A stretch of DNA of 64,000 nt. It comes from Smallanthus sonchifolius (Eukaryota > Streptophyta > Magnoliopsida > Asterales > Asteraceae). Numbering within the stretch: position 1 is the first letter of the stretch; every line of letters starts with the position of its first letter. The stretch lies in assembly GCA_023525975.1 (NCBI GenBank), contig CM042022.1, positions 5,261,001 through 5,325,000 of the forward strand. The letters are read 5' to 3'. Shown here piece after piece: positions 1 to 10,724 of this stretch. A program made the translations under genes and the position numbers. The notes under the pieces were generated by a model. That model saw only the letters and a list, made by a program, of their open reading frames with translations. It did no database searches and was not told where the DNA came from.

Positions 1-296
1 GATCGCCATTCCTTCCTGCTATAAACCCATACCCGCAGTTTTTCCTTACTGCAAACTAAACACCATCTTATTTTTATTAATTCTGATATGCAGCTTCTCG
101 GTTTATAGTATAGTGTTTGCAAGCATTAGAGAAAACATCGCGCAAGCATAATGACTGTTCTTACTTATATTGATTCTTTTCTATCGGTATCCATGTAAGA
201 CTATAGGATTAAATAATTGTTCGTTTGAAATCTATTTATTTAGTTAACTATTTAAAATGCATTAAATTTGCTTCTCTTTTCTATGAAATAAAAACA

Positions 297-662
297 GAGG
301 GTTGCACTTTCAACTGTGGTGAACATATGTGAGAAGCTTCCTTCTGAAGGTTTTTCGCCTTTTATGGATGCAGTGCCAATATTGTGCCACTTCTTCAGTA
401 TGAGGACAATCAGATTTTTTAATTATATATTATTATGTTTAATCACATCTTTTGTTGAATTTATTAACATATATCTTTTGATTTTAGCTTTTTGAACATG
501 TTGCTACATGCCTTAATTAAATAGCAGAAAGAATACAACAATCTCTTGAGATTCTGGATGAATTTACTAAACATGGTTTGATTCAACAAGTTGCACATCT
601 CATAGATTTGAACAGCAAGATCACTTTCTCTCATTATGTTGATATTGTATGCAAATCTTTTT
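297..662 (+). pseudogene. UPL3/KAKTUS-like HECT ubiquitin ligase fragment (armadillo-repeat part)
   Basis: Two exon-like pieces read as the armadillo-repeat region of UPL3-type HECT E3 ubiquitin ligases. The first (297-416) reads VALSTVVNICEKLPSE, then MDAVPILC, and ends in LLQYEDNQ after a one-base shift. The second starts after a CAG-like acceptor near 486 and reads EHVATCL, then ILDEFTKHGLIQQVAHL and LNSKITFS. In the family these blocks are adjacent and separated by an intron, as here. The frame shift before LLQYEDNQ and an in-frame TAA in the CLIKIAER block show it is broken. No HECT domain is present downstream. The piece sits just upstream of a Helitron-type 3' end, so capture by that element is the likely origin (inference). 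The family assignment rests on recalled motif order, not on a search. Confidence 0.6.
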
Positions 663-900
663 TTTTAATATTATTTTATCATCAGTTTCTAACTTTTGTT
701 TTTCTGGAACCCTTTGTAAAGGAAGGAGTCCTTTTAGTTGAATATTTCAATGAGCTTCTTCTATGCTCAATTTTGACGACACTCGGTCCGTTTAGACATT
801 AGGGTTTGTTTAGTGGAGTTCTTTAAAGTGGAAATATATACCTTAGTTTTTCCCTTTTTTTAATATACATTTTATATTTTTATCGTTTTTCCTTATCTAA

Positions 901-930
901 ACCCGTGTAATACACGGGTATCCAACCTAG
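901..930 (+). mobile_element. Helitron-type 3' terminus (hairpin plus CTAG, followed by T)
   Basis: A perfect 8-bp stem, ACCCGTGT/ACACGGGT, is followed 7 bases later by CTAG and then T. This is the canonical Helitron 3' end: a hairpin, CTRR, and insertion before T. Similar ends occur at 21.9, 22.5 and 16.9 kb in this window. The matching 5' TC end was not found, so the element may start left of the window. It would then include the UPL3-like fragment. Confidence 0.6.
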
Positions 931-1116
931 TTTTTTTATATAGTGACATATTATAATTAACCAATTAAAAAGATTTCTTTTTATGTTTCCTTATATTCTT
1001 TTAGTTAATTATTATAAATTTCTTCTTTTATTTAAATTATAAATAATTAGTTGTTTATAAATAATAAGTAGTTTAATTTATAAATAATAAATATCTTATT
1101 AAAAAATGTATAAATT

Positions 1117-1336
1117 CCTTTTTTTTTTAACGGCAACACTTAGATATTTTAAGATAATTGGGTTTCCCCGGGGCAACACCTAGAACATCCAAAGTAGCCC
1201 ACCCTAGGAGGAACCCCCAATTGGGTAAAACCCTCTGACCTGGTCACAGACCCTTTTTTTGCTGTGTCCAGGATTCGAACCCAAGACCTCCACTATAGGA
1301 AGTCTTGGGGCTACAATTGCACTAAATGGCCAACGC
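1117..1336 (-). mobile_element. tRNA-derived SINE
   Basis: The body is flanked by a 10-bp direct repeat, TGTATAAATT, at 1107-1116 and 1337-1346. On the minus strand it has a tRNA-like head with a B-box-like GGGTTCGAATCC (around 1271-1283) and ends in a poly(A) tract (the T run at 1119-1128). There is no coding capacity. Confidence 0.7.
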
Positions 1337-1502
1337 TGTATAAATTACTTAAAATAAATAGTTTATTCTTATAAATAATTTATTAAGTTAAATAATACGA
1401 AATTAAAAATAAATAGATTATTATAATAAAATAAATGTTTGAGAATGATGTACGTTGAATAAAAAAAATACTTGTTTTTTTATGGTTGAATACATTTTTT
1501 TA

Positions 1503-1663
1503 TGTTATATGATGTTTCGCACGAAAGCTTGTTTCGTGCGCATCCTAGACTTTCGCTTAGCTTAGTTTCTGTTTCTTGGTTTTGTATATAAACAACTTTG
1601 TATTATTATTTCAAGTTATCAATGAGAATTAGAAAAATCCCACAATATTCTCTCTCGTTTACA
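1503..1663 (+). repeat. 5' LTR of the copia element (161 bp)
   Basis: It starts TGTTATATGATGTTTCGC and ends GTTTACA, so it has TG...CA ends. The same sequence recurs at 9892-9906 plus 11704-11875. A TATA-like TTGTATATAAACAAC lies at about 1581-1595. An inverted pair, CGCACGAAAGC/GCTTGTTTCGTGCG, sits near the start. Confidence 0.8.
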
Positions 1664-1681
1664 TGGTATCAGAGCATATGT
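1664..1681 (+). other. Primer binding site, initiator tRNA-Met type
   Basis: TGGTATCAGAGCATATG begins at the base after the LTR. This is the usual copia primer site, complementary to the 3' end of initiator tRNA-Met. Confidence 0.8.
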
Positions 1682-2395
1682 GCTCGATTATGTGATTGTG
1701 CTTTCATCTTATTCATTTGATTCTTCTTGTTCTTCCTCTGTTTTCACTTTTAATCCATTTTCAGTGAATGAATTAGTTCAATCTCAGGTTACTTCGATTG
1801 CAAATTCAACAATTTACATCAAATTCATCAAGCTCGCCTTGATTTCGGCCTGATTCGTATCAGGACTTGCTTCACAGGAGTTGATTTCGTGCTTGAATTC
1901 GTCTGTGATTTGCATTAGACTTTTTCACATCATTGCTTCCTTGATCGATTTGATCTGTGATCGATTTAGTTTCGTTTTCGTATTTGATCTTCATCTTCAT
2001 TTTGAATGTTTGAAGATCTTGCCGCCATTTATTGGAGATTTAAAGATTTCTTTCTGGAAAAGTTTTCTTTCGTATATTGTTCACACGAAAGATCACACTT
2101 TCGTTCAACTGCTTACATGTAAGTTCATACTTTCGTTCAACTATTTCGCACGAAAGTTTCCAGTTTTGTTTAGAAGTTTCGCATAAACTTTCACGTGAAA
2201 GTTCTAAGTTTCGTGGATACTAAACACTTTGTCACGAGAAATCAGTGAGAGTGTTCTTTATGTGGAGACGACATATCAACTTTGGGACGATATAGCAGAT
2301 ACAAGAGTTGAGAGGTTGTGCGTCTTATGATTATAGAGGTGAATTTGTTGTGACATTACTATAAAGGTAGAATAGATGTTCATAAACCATAAAAC
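1682..2395 (+). other. Copia leader region without recognisable gag
   Basis: This stretch follows the primer site. It holds open-frame pieces of up to about 100 codons that show no gag motif I recognise. CACGAAAG-type words like those of the LTR recur at about 2090-2210. It probably represents decayed leader and gag. Confidence 0.4.
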
Positions 2396-3056
2396 TAGGG
2401 GCGGAAATTCCTGACACGACCCGAACCCGACACGAAAAAAACAGGTTTCGAGTCAGCAGACATGACCTGTTTAAAAAGTGGGTCAACCCGAACACGACCC
2501 GCTTAGTAAGTGGGTTGACCAGTTAACCCCATTTAAAGGTTATTAAAACATTAGTATTTATATTTTAGAGATGAAAATTATTAATATTAAAAGTTAAATA
2601 TTTTGATTTTCAAATTTTCCTCTAACTATTAACTTTTAAAGGTGAAACTAATTTTCTCTTTTGAATCATTTCATCAACTTTTCACTTACAACAATTTTAT
2701 TTTATTAGTTTTGACTACCAATTCTCGATTTTTTTCAATCGTTTCTTCTAATCTCAAGCTAAATGTTTAAACCTAAGTTTTTTTTTAATTAAGAATGAAA
2801 TATAAAGAAACAAAAAACAATAAAAAGGACACCAACTACAAAAGGTTTCATTTGAGTTATAGTATTAATTTTTTAAATTGTTACTAAGTCGCTAGGTATT
2901 AATCATATTCATGATTGAATATAAAATGGGTCGACCTGAAACACGACCCGATTTTAAGTGGGTCAACACGACATGGCACGAATCAGTATATGGGTTGGGT
3001 TAGGTTTAAAGAATTCAAGCCTCCAACCCACTAACCCGACACGATTGACACCCCTA
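2396..3056. mobile_element. hAT-like non-autonomous element (TAGGGGCGG family), 661 bp
   Basis: A perfect 8-bp target duplication, CATAAAAC, lies at 2388-2395 and 3057-3064. The ends are TAGGGGCGGAAATTC and GATTGACACCCCTA. Internal runs of ACCCGACACGA-like words occur at both ends. An 8-bp duplication with short TAGGGG/CCCCTA ends is the hAT signature. A second copy lies at 28010-28666. No transposase is encoded. Confidence 0.85.
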
Positions 3057-3246
3057 CATAAAACCAGATAAACAGCTCAGGCCGAAGCGATTCCACCAAA
3101 TTAGGATTTATATAGTTTAGTTTACGGTTTAAAAATTGGATTTAACTGTTCAAGTCACATTTTCGTTCTTAGAAATCATTTACGTTTAATATTTCTTTCT
3201 TAAAGTATGAAGTTAAGAATATGTATCATAGACCATCCATGAGATT

Positions 3247-3516
3247 CATGTCCTCACAACATCCATGAGGATCATGAACTCATATTCCACCATTGAATTT
3301 CAAGTCCTCAAAACATCCATGGGGATCATGCATTCAATTTACATCCATGAAGTTCAAGTCCTCAAAACATCCATGTGGATCATGAATTCATATTCCACCA
3401 TTGACGTTCAAGTCCTCAAAACATCCATGAGGATTATGAATTCAATTTACATCCATGAAGTTCAAGTCCTCAAAACATCCACGAGGATCATAAATTCACA
3501 ATACATCATTTACACT
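3247..3516 (+). repeat. 54-bp minisatellite, five copies alternating as 108-bp dimers
   Basis: The word CAAGTCCTCAAAACATCC recurs every 54 bp (3301, 3355, 3409, 3463), with a variant first copy at 3247. Two subtypes alternate: one has TCATATTCCACCATTGA, the other TCAATTTACATCCATGA. Since 54 is a multiple of three, the array stays open in one frame (3265-3546) and would encode an 18-residue repeat with VQVLKTSM. Nothing shows that it is translated. Confidence 0.9.
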
Positions 3517-3519
3517 AAT

Positions 3520-4490
3520 TTGTTTGCAAACAACCACACACTTTGAGAATCACCAATTAACACCTAACATATAATCAAGTAATCTAATCATGTGTAAGAA
3601 TAACCACAATCACCAAAACACATAATCATACATCAAATATGTGTAATAACTCAACTATCAATTACTGAGTAAGCGTAGAACACTTACCTTTGATGATAGA
3701 CAATCTCGGTTGATGATCAACCTTTACAATCCGATTACCTAAACATATCACACTTATTATTCAGTAATCTAAGATCCCAATAAAATCACTAATTGGGCTA
3801 CACACACTCTTATGAATTAATGATTTGCACCTATGATCAATTTGGTCAATTCAACTTTATCCAAACCTCAACCTCCCAAAATCACCATCAATCTTCAATA
3901 ACCAATTCAATGAACCCATTTGACCCGTTTGGGTAAAATTCATCTTTCACTCAAATCCCTAAAATCTTAGATCACCAAATTGTTTAGGGATTTCATTAGC
4001 TGTTGTGTCTATGAACACAATAAACACTTATAAACCTTTAATACATCAATTTAGCATTCAATTCAGAAAACCCCCAATTCAACGTTAAGAACCCTAATTT
4101 TTATAATTCAAAATTATTGTTTAAAGGATGTTATCTTCCATCCTTAGTCATTAATCAAGTTAGGTTATCACTTACATCAAGTTACCAACCAATTTCACCA
4201 CCCAAGATAGTCACAAATTGGTGACTTATCATAATTCCACCAAGAATACAAAGAATGGAGATTCAAGGGAGTGTTTGATACTTACTTGATGATTAGAAGG
4301 AGACGAGCACACCAAATCCTACATATTCAAGCATGCAAGACTCCAATTCTTCAATATTGGCATTCTCCCCTCTCCTTTCTTTTGCTAAAAATCACAGATA
4401 CACACCCAAATGGGTGTGTCTGCATGACCCCCTCCCCCTTAATCAAAATCAACTTTGGCTGATTTACAAAAATGGTCCATTGTCACACCC
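3520..4490 (-). other. Non-coding, probable LTR-derived sequence
   Basis: No gene is visible. The stretch is rich in ATCA/TGAT words and has an inverted pair, CACACCCAAATGGGTGTGT, at about 4401-4420. Its style resembles a plant LTR read on the minus strand, but no boundaries or partner copy are visible. Confidence 0.3.
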
Positions 4491-6094
4491 CGGATTTAGA
4501 CCACACGGGTGTGCGACCAACGATTGGTACATGTTTCTTATTTTTATGTCATCAGAGATTTATAAACACAGCGGAATAATTCATAGCTCAGGATCTTTTC
4601 AAAAGACGGGGAATCTCCCGTTTCATTTCATTTCATAAACAAGGATAAACCTTGTATACAAACGTTTTAATTTACAAAACCAAGGTTTTCATGAGCCATT
4701 TCTTTCATCTGATGTCTAGGGTGGATGTTCCCTTTTTCATGACATCTTTTCTTTGTCATCACATGGCTATATCAAAATCAATTTATCCTTGGTTACCTGT
4801 AAAACGTTTGAAAATATTTTATCAGTATAAACCGGTGAATTCAAGTATATTGGAAATCATAATATGACAAGCGTGAATAAATAGAATAATTTGTCCATAG
4901 TTTCTGGTCAATTACATAGTCAACGGACTAACCACCAGCCACACCAGTGAACTTGGATATATTTTTATGTCTACCTGCCTTACGCTTCAAGCGATGTGCT
5001 TTACAACAACCAAGGGCGATGGGCTTTACAACAACCAAGGGCTGAACCCCTAGCCTTGTTACAGCATCTCATCTGTAACACGTGTATATATACGTGACTC
5101 TATGGGCTGACTGCTATATAGTAAATCACCTTATGCAACTAATGGTTGTATAAATTCATTCAAGTTAGAGTATAATCAAAACCATTTTCAGTTTTGAAAT
5201 CATTTTATAAAAATACAAGTATTCACCTTGACAGAGTTTCGACTTAGTAGGCTTCTAGAGTGAGCGTCGTAGTGGGCAGTGTCTCTGCTTAGATCGTCTA
5301 GCTTGGATTCTCCAAATGAGCGTTTCCTAGCTTCTTGTCTTTCTCTAAAGCGAACCGGCACTTCGGGAACTTAAACGTATGAGCGGAAATGGTTTTATGA
5401 GAGTGGAAATGGCTTATAAGAACGTGGAATTTCGAAGTTGACGTGAAAAAGTGATCGAGCATTGAAATCTATTTATAGGCTGATTTCTGGACCCATGTCG
5501 GACCGATATCAATTGGATGTCGGTCCGACATCCAGTCATGCCCACGTCCGCCCTAAATGTCAACATCTTATTGGACTACACATATTTTCGGTTCATGTCG
5601 GACCGTTATGTGGTCTATGTCGGTCCGATATCACGACACTCGTGAGATTTTAGGGCTGAGTCATAGGACACGTGTCAGCGTCACAAATTGCGGCTGAGAG
5701 TAGGTTGTCGGACCGTTATAGATTGATGTCGGTCCGATAACCGACTCAACGTTCCATTGCAGACCGTTATAGAAATGGATCTCGGTTCGATATCCAACCA
5801 TATTTCGCTTCGGACCTATATGAAGAGATATCGGTCCGATATCTAACCAATTTCCAAATTTTTCATTTTTAGTCTTTGATCTTTGATGTAATTGCACTTA
5901 TAGTCCTTATATTATATATTTTAACACGAAAATTTTATAAATGTTACATCCATGCATTTCCAAATGACTCCTTTTTCCCTAAAAATTAAAGACTGCTCAT
6001 ATACACAACAACCTCCACTTTCATCTGATTTATTTACACCATATAATATGTTTTAACATATTATATATAAATCTCTGAAAGTCGGTTCGTTACA
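4491..6094 (-). mobile_element. Solo-type gypsy LTR (minus orientation), 1604 bp
   Basis: On the minus strand it begins TGTAACGAACCGACTTTC and ends CCGGGGTGTGACA, giving TG...CA ends. A TATA box, CTATAAAT, lies on the minus strand at 5478-5471. At least three strong inverted repeats with the word TCGGACCG/CGGTCCGA lie just upstream (5495-5531, 5598-5628, 5703-5741), with two degenerate ones at about 5760-5840. It interrupts the copia element between leader and pol. The flanking five bases (TCCAT and AGCGT) do not match, so a simple solo LTR with intact target duplication is not shown. Confidence 0.6.
5471..5478 (-). promoter_or_regulatory. LTR TATA box
   Basis: CTATAAAT on the minus strand, in the context GCCTATAAATAGA, inside the LTR at 4491-6094. 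The nearest dyad repeat ends 16 nt upstream of it. Confidence 0.6.
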
Positions 6095-6109
6095 AGCGTG
6101 TGTAATGAT

Positions 6110-7693
6110 GCTTCTTTGTTAATCTTGTTGAGCTGTCTAAGGACTCTCGGTAGCTTATTCTTACTCTTGACAGTGTCAAAGAGCCTTCTACGTATCAAGA
6201 GGTTGTTGAATACCCTGATTGGCGGGAAGATATGTCTAAAGAAATTGTAGTCTTGGAAAGTAATCAAACCTAGAAGGGTTATGTCTTTACCTAAAGGTAA
6301 AAAAGCTATCAAGTGTAAATGGGTGTATAAAGTCAAATACAATATTGATGGAATTGTTGAGCGTGGTAAAGCTAGATTGGTGGTCCGTTGGGACACTCAA
6401 AAGGCTGGTATTGATTACAATGAGACTTTCTCACATGTTTTTAAAATGACCACCATCCCAAGTCTCATTGATCTTGCTACTTAGCGACAGTGGGTTTTGT
6501 ATTAGTTAGATGTCAATAATGATTTCTTACATAAGGCTGGTATTGATTACAATGAGACTTTCTCACATGTTTTAAAATGACCACCATCCGAAGTCTCATT
6601 GATCTTGCTACTTAGCGACAGTGGGGTTTGTATTAGTTAGATGTCAATAATGCTTTCTTACATGGTGATCTTGATGAGACATTTATATGAGTCCTTCTCC
6701 GGGTATGCCTTTATCATCTCCTACTCAAGTTTAGAAGCTCAAAAATTTTCTTTATGGTTTGAAATAGGCTTCTAGGCATTGGTATGAGAAGCTATCTGAT
6801 GCTCTTAAAACTAAATGTTATATGCGGTCTGTCAATGATTATTCTTTGTTTTCCAAAATAATGGGCGATTATGTTGTTCATGTGGCAGTTGTTCATGTGG
6901 CAATATATGTGGATGCTGTTCTTTTAACTAGCAACAATGAAAATGAAATGCCTGTTTTGAAAGTTTTCTTCCATTCTACATTTCAGATCAAGGATCTTGG
7001 TTCTCTTAACTACTTCTTGGGGATTGAAGTTCAAAAGACTGACTCTGGGGTGATCATGACTAAACGAAAGTTTGCCAAAGATCTTTTGACTGAGTTTAAT
7101 GCTACAAATATTTCTCATGTTAATTCCCACTGTCTTACACTTACAACTCGAAACTAGTGAAGGTCGGGTTCTTGATGAACCTTTAGACTATCAAAGGCTA
7201 GTTGGGAAGTTGAATTACATAACACATACTGGGCCTAATCTTGCTTTTGTTATTTAATTTCTCAACCAACTCATGAGTGATCCACGGGTTCCTCACTAGG
7301 ATGTTGCATGGCATACTCTTTGTTATGTCAAGGGTACTTGTTCACAAGGTTATTCTTTAATGATAAACCCGATTTTTCTTTAGTAACTTATTGTGACTCT
7401 GATTGGGCTACATGTCCTAACATTTGGCTATCTGTTAGGTTATTTCATTTCTTTTGGGAGCAGTCCCATTTCTTGGAAATCCAAGAAATAGGTCACCATT
7501 TCACTTAGCTTTGTTGAAGCTGAGTATTGTTCTATTCGTCGTGTGACACAGGAGCTCGCTTGGTTGACTAATTTGTTTTCTGAGTTTCAAGATCATGGTC
7601 TCACTCCTATTCCTCTTAAATGTGATAGCCAAGTTGCAATTCATATTGCCAAAAATATAGTTTTTCAAGAACGAACCAAACATATTGAATTGG
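6110..7693 (+). pseudogene. Copia pol pseudogene (reverse transcriptase and RNase H)
   Basis: The RT begins with EPSTYQEVVEYPDW and continues with KCKWVYKVKYN, DYNETFSHVFKMTT, YVDAVLLTSNN, then IKDLGSLNYFLGIEV. RNase H pieces read SDWATCP, then SWKSKK and VEAEYCSI. YVDA stands where copia RT has YVDD, so one catalytic aspartate is lost. Stops (for example after LESNQT and DLAT), frame changes and a 132-bp tandem duplication (6401-6663) add to the damage. The frame is cut at 7693 by the solo LTR and resumes at 9734. Confidence 0.85.
6401..6663 (+). repeat. Tandem duplication of about 132 bp inside copia RT
   Basis: 6401-6532 and 6533-6663 are almost identical. They differ by one lost T in a T run and a few substitutions. 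Both copies carry the same in-frame TAG after CTTGCTACT, so the duplication arose after the gene was already dead. Confidence 0.92.
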
Positions 7694-7952
7694 TGTAACA
7701 TCCCAAACTTTTAAAATAAGCCAGGACACGTGTCGGCTAAGAAACGCGACGCTAGAAGGTAACCGGACGCGAAAATAGAAAAGCGGTTCGACCGGAAATA
7801 GCCCAAAACTTCCCATAATCATATCTCGGGCTAGAAAATAAGTTACGAAAGCCATAATATATGAAACTTGGGTGCATCGGTGAGAAGAATTTGAAAATGT
7901 AGTCATAACTGATCGTCACCATGTGTAACGGTCTGTCACGGGAGTCAAAAGC

Positions 7953-8156
7953 CATAACGGACCTTCACCGTCCGTGACGGTCCGTCATGTCGCAAAATCG
8001 CGAAAACGCACCGTTTTACGCCACCTATCACTGACTCATCCCACCCTAAGGCCATGAAGGACCGTCATGGGCCGTGACGGTCCGTTACGTGGTTCGAAAT
8101 TGCTTGGAGGCCAAGAAAAAGGTAACGGACCGTCACCGGCGGTAATGGTCCGTTAC
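7953..8156 (+). repeat. Cluster of three dyad repeats in LTR U3
   Basis: Three hairpin-forming units share the word GGACCGTCA/TGACGGTCC. 7953-7989 has 10 of 11 paired arm bases. 8059-8083 has perfect 9-bp arms. 8122-8156 has perfect 10-bp arms, GTAACGGACC/GGTCCGTTAC. The last ends 16 nt before CTATAAAT. Confidence 0.85.
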
Positions 8157-8172
8157 GGACTTAGAAATTTGG

Positions 8173-8180
8173 CTATAAAT
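8173..8180 (+). promoter_or_regulatory. LTR TATA box
   Basis: CTATAAAT, in the context TTGGCTATAAATTGATT, about 480 bp into the LTR. The expected transcript start is about 30 bp downstream, near ACATCACACAC. Confidence 0.6.
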
Positions 8181-9733
8181 TGATTCTTGAGCCCATTCAC
8201 TTGGAGAAACATCACACACAAACACCACAATACACACATGCAATCTGAGGTGAATTAGAAGACCCGATGCGTCGCGTTAAAGTGCGAGTGCGGTTCATAT
8301 TTGGAGAAGCATTTAAGCGAGGAACAAGCATAGGAAACGACCCAAGACTATAGTAAGTGCACTGGACCCGTACCCTAGACATGATTATGTGAATTACGTG
8401 ACTAAATGATATGTGTTATATGCTATGTGTAAGACAAGGGTACGGGGTAATGAATGGTTAGTCTAAACACTAAACGGGAATAATGGAGTAGCCACGACGT
8501 ATCCAAGGGGTGGTGGATACGCTGCTAGTATTTCCTATATATAAATCGCTTAGTTCTCCATGGTGAAACCATTATGAATGTTTAGGGGTATAGACTAAAA
8601 GTCAGTAATGAAAATATAGTAAACGAACGAGAGATCTTCCGACCGGTATGTAGTTATCTAAGAAACATAATGTTCTGTCTAAGGAAAGAGTGGTGTATAA
8701 ATCCCTCTTGGACCCGTCACTCTTTCCTGGGAACATCTCTGTTGGAGGTACTGCTCTGGAAGGATAATCACCCCAGTTTACAATATATGACAAGTATGAA
8801 TAAGTGATAAAGTTGAATGCATGAATATGTGAATGCGTGATGAATATGAATACGTGAATGCATGATGATACGTGCAAATATGAATAAATATGATGGAACG
8901 AGTCTAAGCCCTAAAATGAAATAACAGATTACTCACGGAGTATTAAAAGGGTGGTGGATACGCTGCTGGTACTTGCTATATATAAACCCTTTTAGTGCAT
9001 CGTGTAGAAACCGTTACAAAGTTTTAAGGTGAGGACTAGTTGGGAAATAAATCAATCATATACATGAAATAAAGCCAATGCTTGATACATGGGAGGCTGT
9101 GAGTCTAAGATACTCAAGATCCCAAATGAAAAGAGATACCCGGCCTGTAAGGTGGATCTCAATAATAAAGAAGAAAACTAAAGATTAAAGCCTACGGGGC
9201 TAAGAAATGAATGAGCCTTCGTGGCAATTCAGTTTTCGTGACAAATGCAAGGGGTTTATACTGACGAGTATAAGGACCTTGCCATGAATGAAATAAATAC
9301 TATGACCGGAGGTACGTCCGAAGATGGTCATGAAGGGGTTAGCACACCCATAAAATGTATGAATGACGTGACCGGATGTACGTCCGGAGATGGTCACGGG
9401 GGCGACGGGGGCCCTAGAAACTTGAACAATAATAAAAACCTAAAGGGTTCATAGAAAAATGAATGATGTAGTGTACTTACTTAACGTAAGCTATTTCAAA
9501 AACATTTTCCAAACACTGCAGGAATTAAGCACGTGGAATGAACCTTCCTGAGGACAGAGCTATCGGAGTTGAAGAATCCCTATGTAATATGTTGTAAATG
9601 TAACATCTTATGTAAAACTAATATTTATAATGAAATATACATTTATTACTTTAGTGATAAGGTTTGAAAAATCCGAGACCTGTTTTTCGCATTCAACTCT
9701 GATAAATAATAAAGAAATAAGTAGGATGTTTCA

Positions 9734-9891
9734 ATTGGCCTGTCATTTTGTGCGCGCAAAGATTCAAGATGGTTTGATTTTGCTGTCTCATACTCGTACT
9801 TTGGATCAACTTTGTTTACCAAGAGTTTGCCGGGCCATCCACACGTGGAATTGATTTCTAAGTTGGGGTTGTATACACAGGGGAATGGGGG
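9734..9891 (+). pseudogene. Copia pol 3' end and polypurine tract
   Basis: The frame interrupted at 7693 resumes with CHFVRAKIQDGLILLSHT, the C-terminal end of copia RNase H, and decays after LDQL. The purine-rich CAGGGGAATGGGGG at about 9878-9891 directly precedes TGTTAACTG, the start of the 3' LTR, and is the polypurine tract. Confidence 0.85.
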
Positions 9892-9906
9892 TGTTAACTG
9901 ATGTTT
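9892..9906 (+). repeat. Start of the copia 3' LTR (cut by a LINE)
   Basis: TGTTAACTGATGTTT matches the first 15 bases of the 5' LTR at 1503 with two differences. The LTR resumes at 11704. Confidence 0.75.
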
Positions 9907-9917
9907 ACCAAGAGTCT

Positions 9918-10204
9918 TAGGGGTGAGCAAGAAACAGGTTTAGAACCGAATACCCGTAAGAGACACCGTGCCCGACCAATGATTACCCGTTTAAGCAATG
10001 AAAGGTACGAGTTACGAGCTTCATAAAAATCAGCAAACGGGTACGGTCCGGGTATATGTTCCCGTAAAATAATATTAAAGTGAGATTAAATGAAAAAAAC
10101 GGGTTTAGAACCAAATACCCTTAAGAGAAACTGTACCCGACCCGTGATTACCCGTTTAATCAATGAAGGGTACTGGTCGAGTAATATCCGTTTGTTCACT
10201 CCTA
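9918..10204. mobile_element. hAT MITE (TAGGGGTGAGC family), 287 bp
   Basis: The ends are TAGGGGTGAGCAAGAA and GTTTGTTCACTCCTA. The flanking 8-mers are AAGAGTCT (9910-9917) and AAAAGTCT (10205-10212), matching at 7 of 8. The interior has repeated GGGTACG and CCCGTACC words and an internal duplication around TTTAGAACC. It is related to 26233-26583. Confidence 0.8.
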
Positions 10205-10724
10205 AAAAGTCTGGTTGGTCATCCACAAAATTAGTCTCAGTCCGCCAGTTGGCCGAAGACTCACAATTGGTTTCTAATTTTTTTAACAACAATTTGGATC
10301 ATTATCGAAACAAAAATATAAGAGTTCTAATTGTTTATACGACTAGTTGGATCACCTGTAAATCAAGAAATGAATGGATTTTCTCAAAGAGAATGATTTT
10401 AAATGCTAAACTGGTGGATGACTTAAAGTTTAAAACTTTTTGTTTGAACTGGGTTAACCGGTGAACCGCTTTAGGGGTCGGACCGGAATTTTCCCTATTA
10501 ATTTTTTTTCTTGGCTTTCATCCTTTTATAGAGAGGTGACAGGAACTATGTTCTTTTATAGAAACGATGTGGGACTTCAATTTTCATATCATAGAAAGGG
10601 GAGTGAGGTGGGTTTTCACCCTTTTGGCCTTCTCACGATGTGGGATCAAATTTTTTTAGGTAGATGAATGGAAAATTAAACAAAGATTATGAATGGCCAC
10701 AAGTTTTAAACTTGCGACCTAAAT

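Larger units (their letters stand above)
7694..9733 (+). mobile_element. Solo gypsy-type LTR, 2040 bp, inserted in copia RNase H
   Basis: It starts TGTAACATCC and ends GGATGTTTCA, so the terminal bases form an inverted repeat. The 5-bp target duplication ATTGG is perfect (7689-7693 and 9734-9738). The copia reading frame HIEL...CHFVRAKIQ continues across the site once one copy is discounted. There are no internal genes or second LTR, so it is a solo LTR. It contains dyad repeats upstream of a TATA box and a roughly 80-bp internal duplication (about 8500-8585 and 8944-9025, sharing GGTGGTGGATACGCTGCT). Confidence 0.92.

Noticed and set aside
1261..1320. tRNA gene
   Set aside because: The B-box-like word belongs to a SINE head. 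No cloverleaf with acceptor stem can be formed.
3265..3546. Repeat-protein gene
   Set aside because: The open frame is explained by a 54-bp tandem repeat being a multiple of three. No start context, homolog or promoter supports it.
4491..6094. Complete solo LTR with 5-bp target duplication
   Set aside because: The ends are convincing, but the flanking five bases do not match. I report it as a solo-type LTR without claiming a target duplication.
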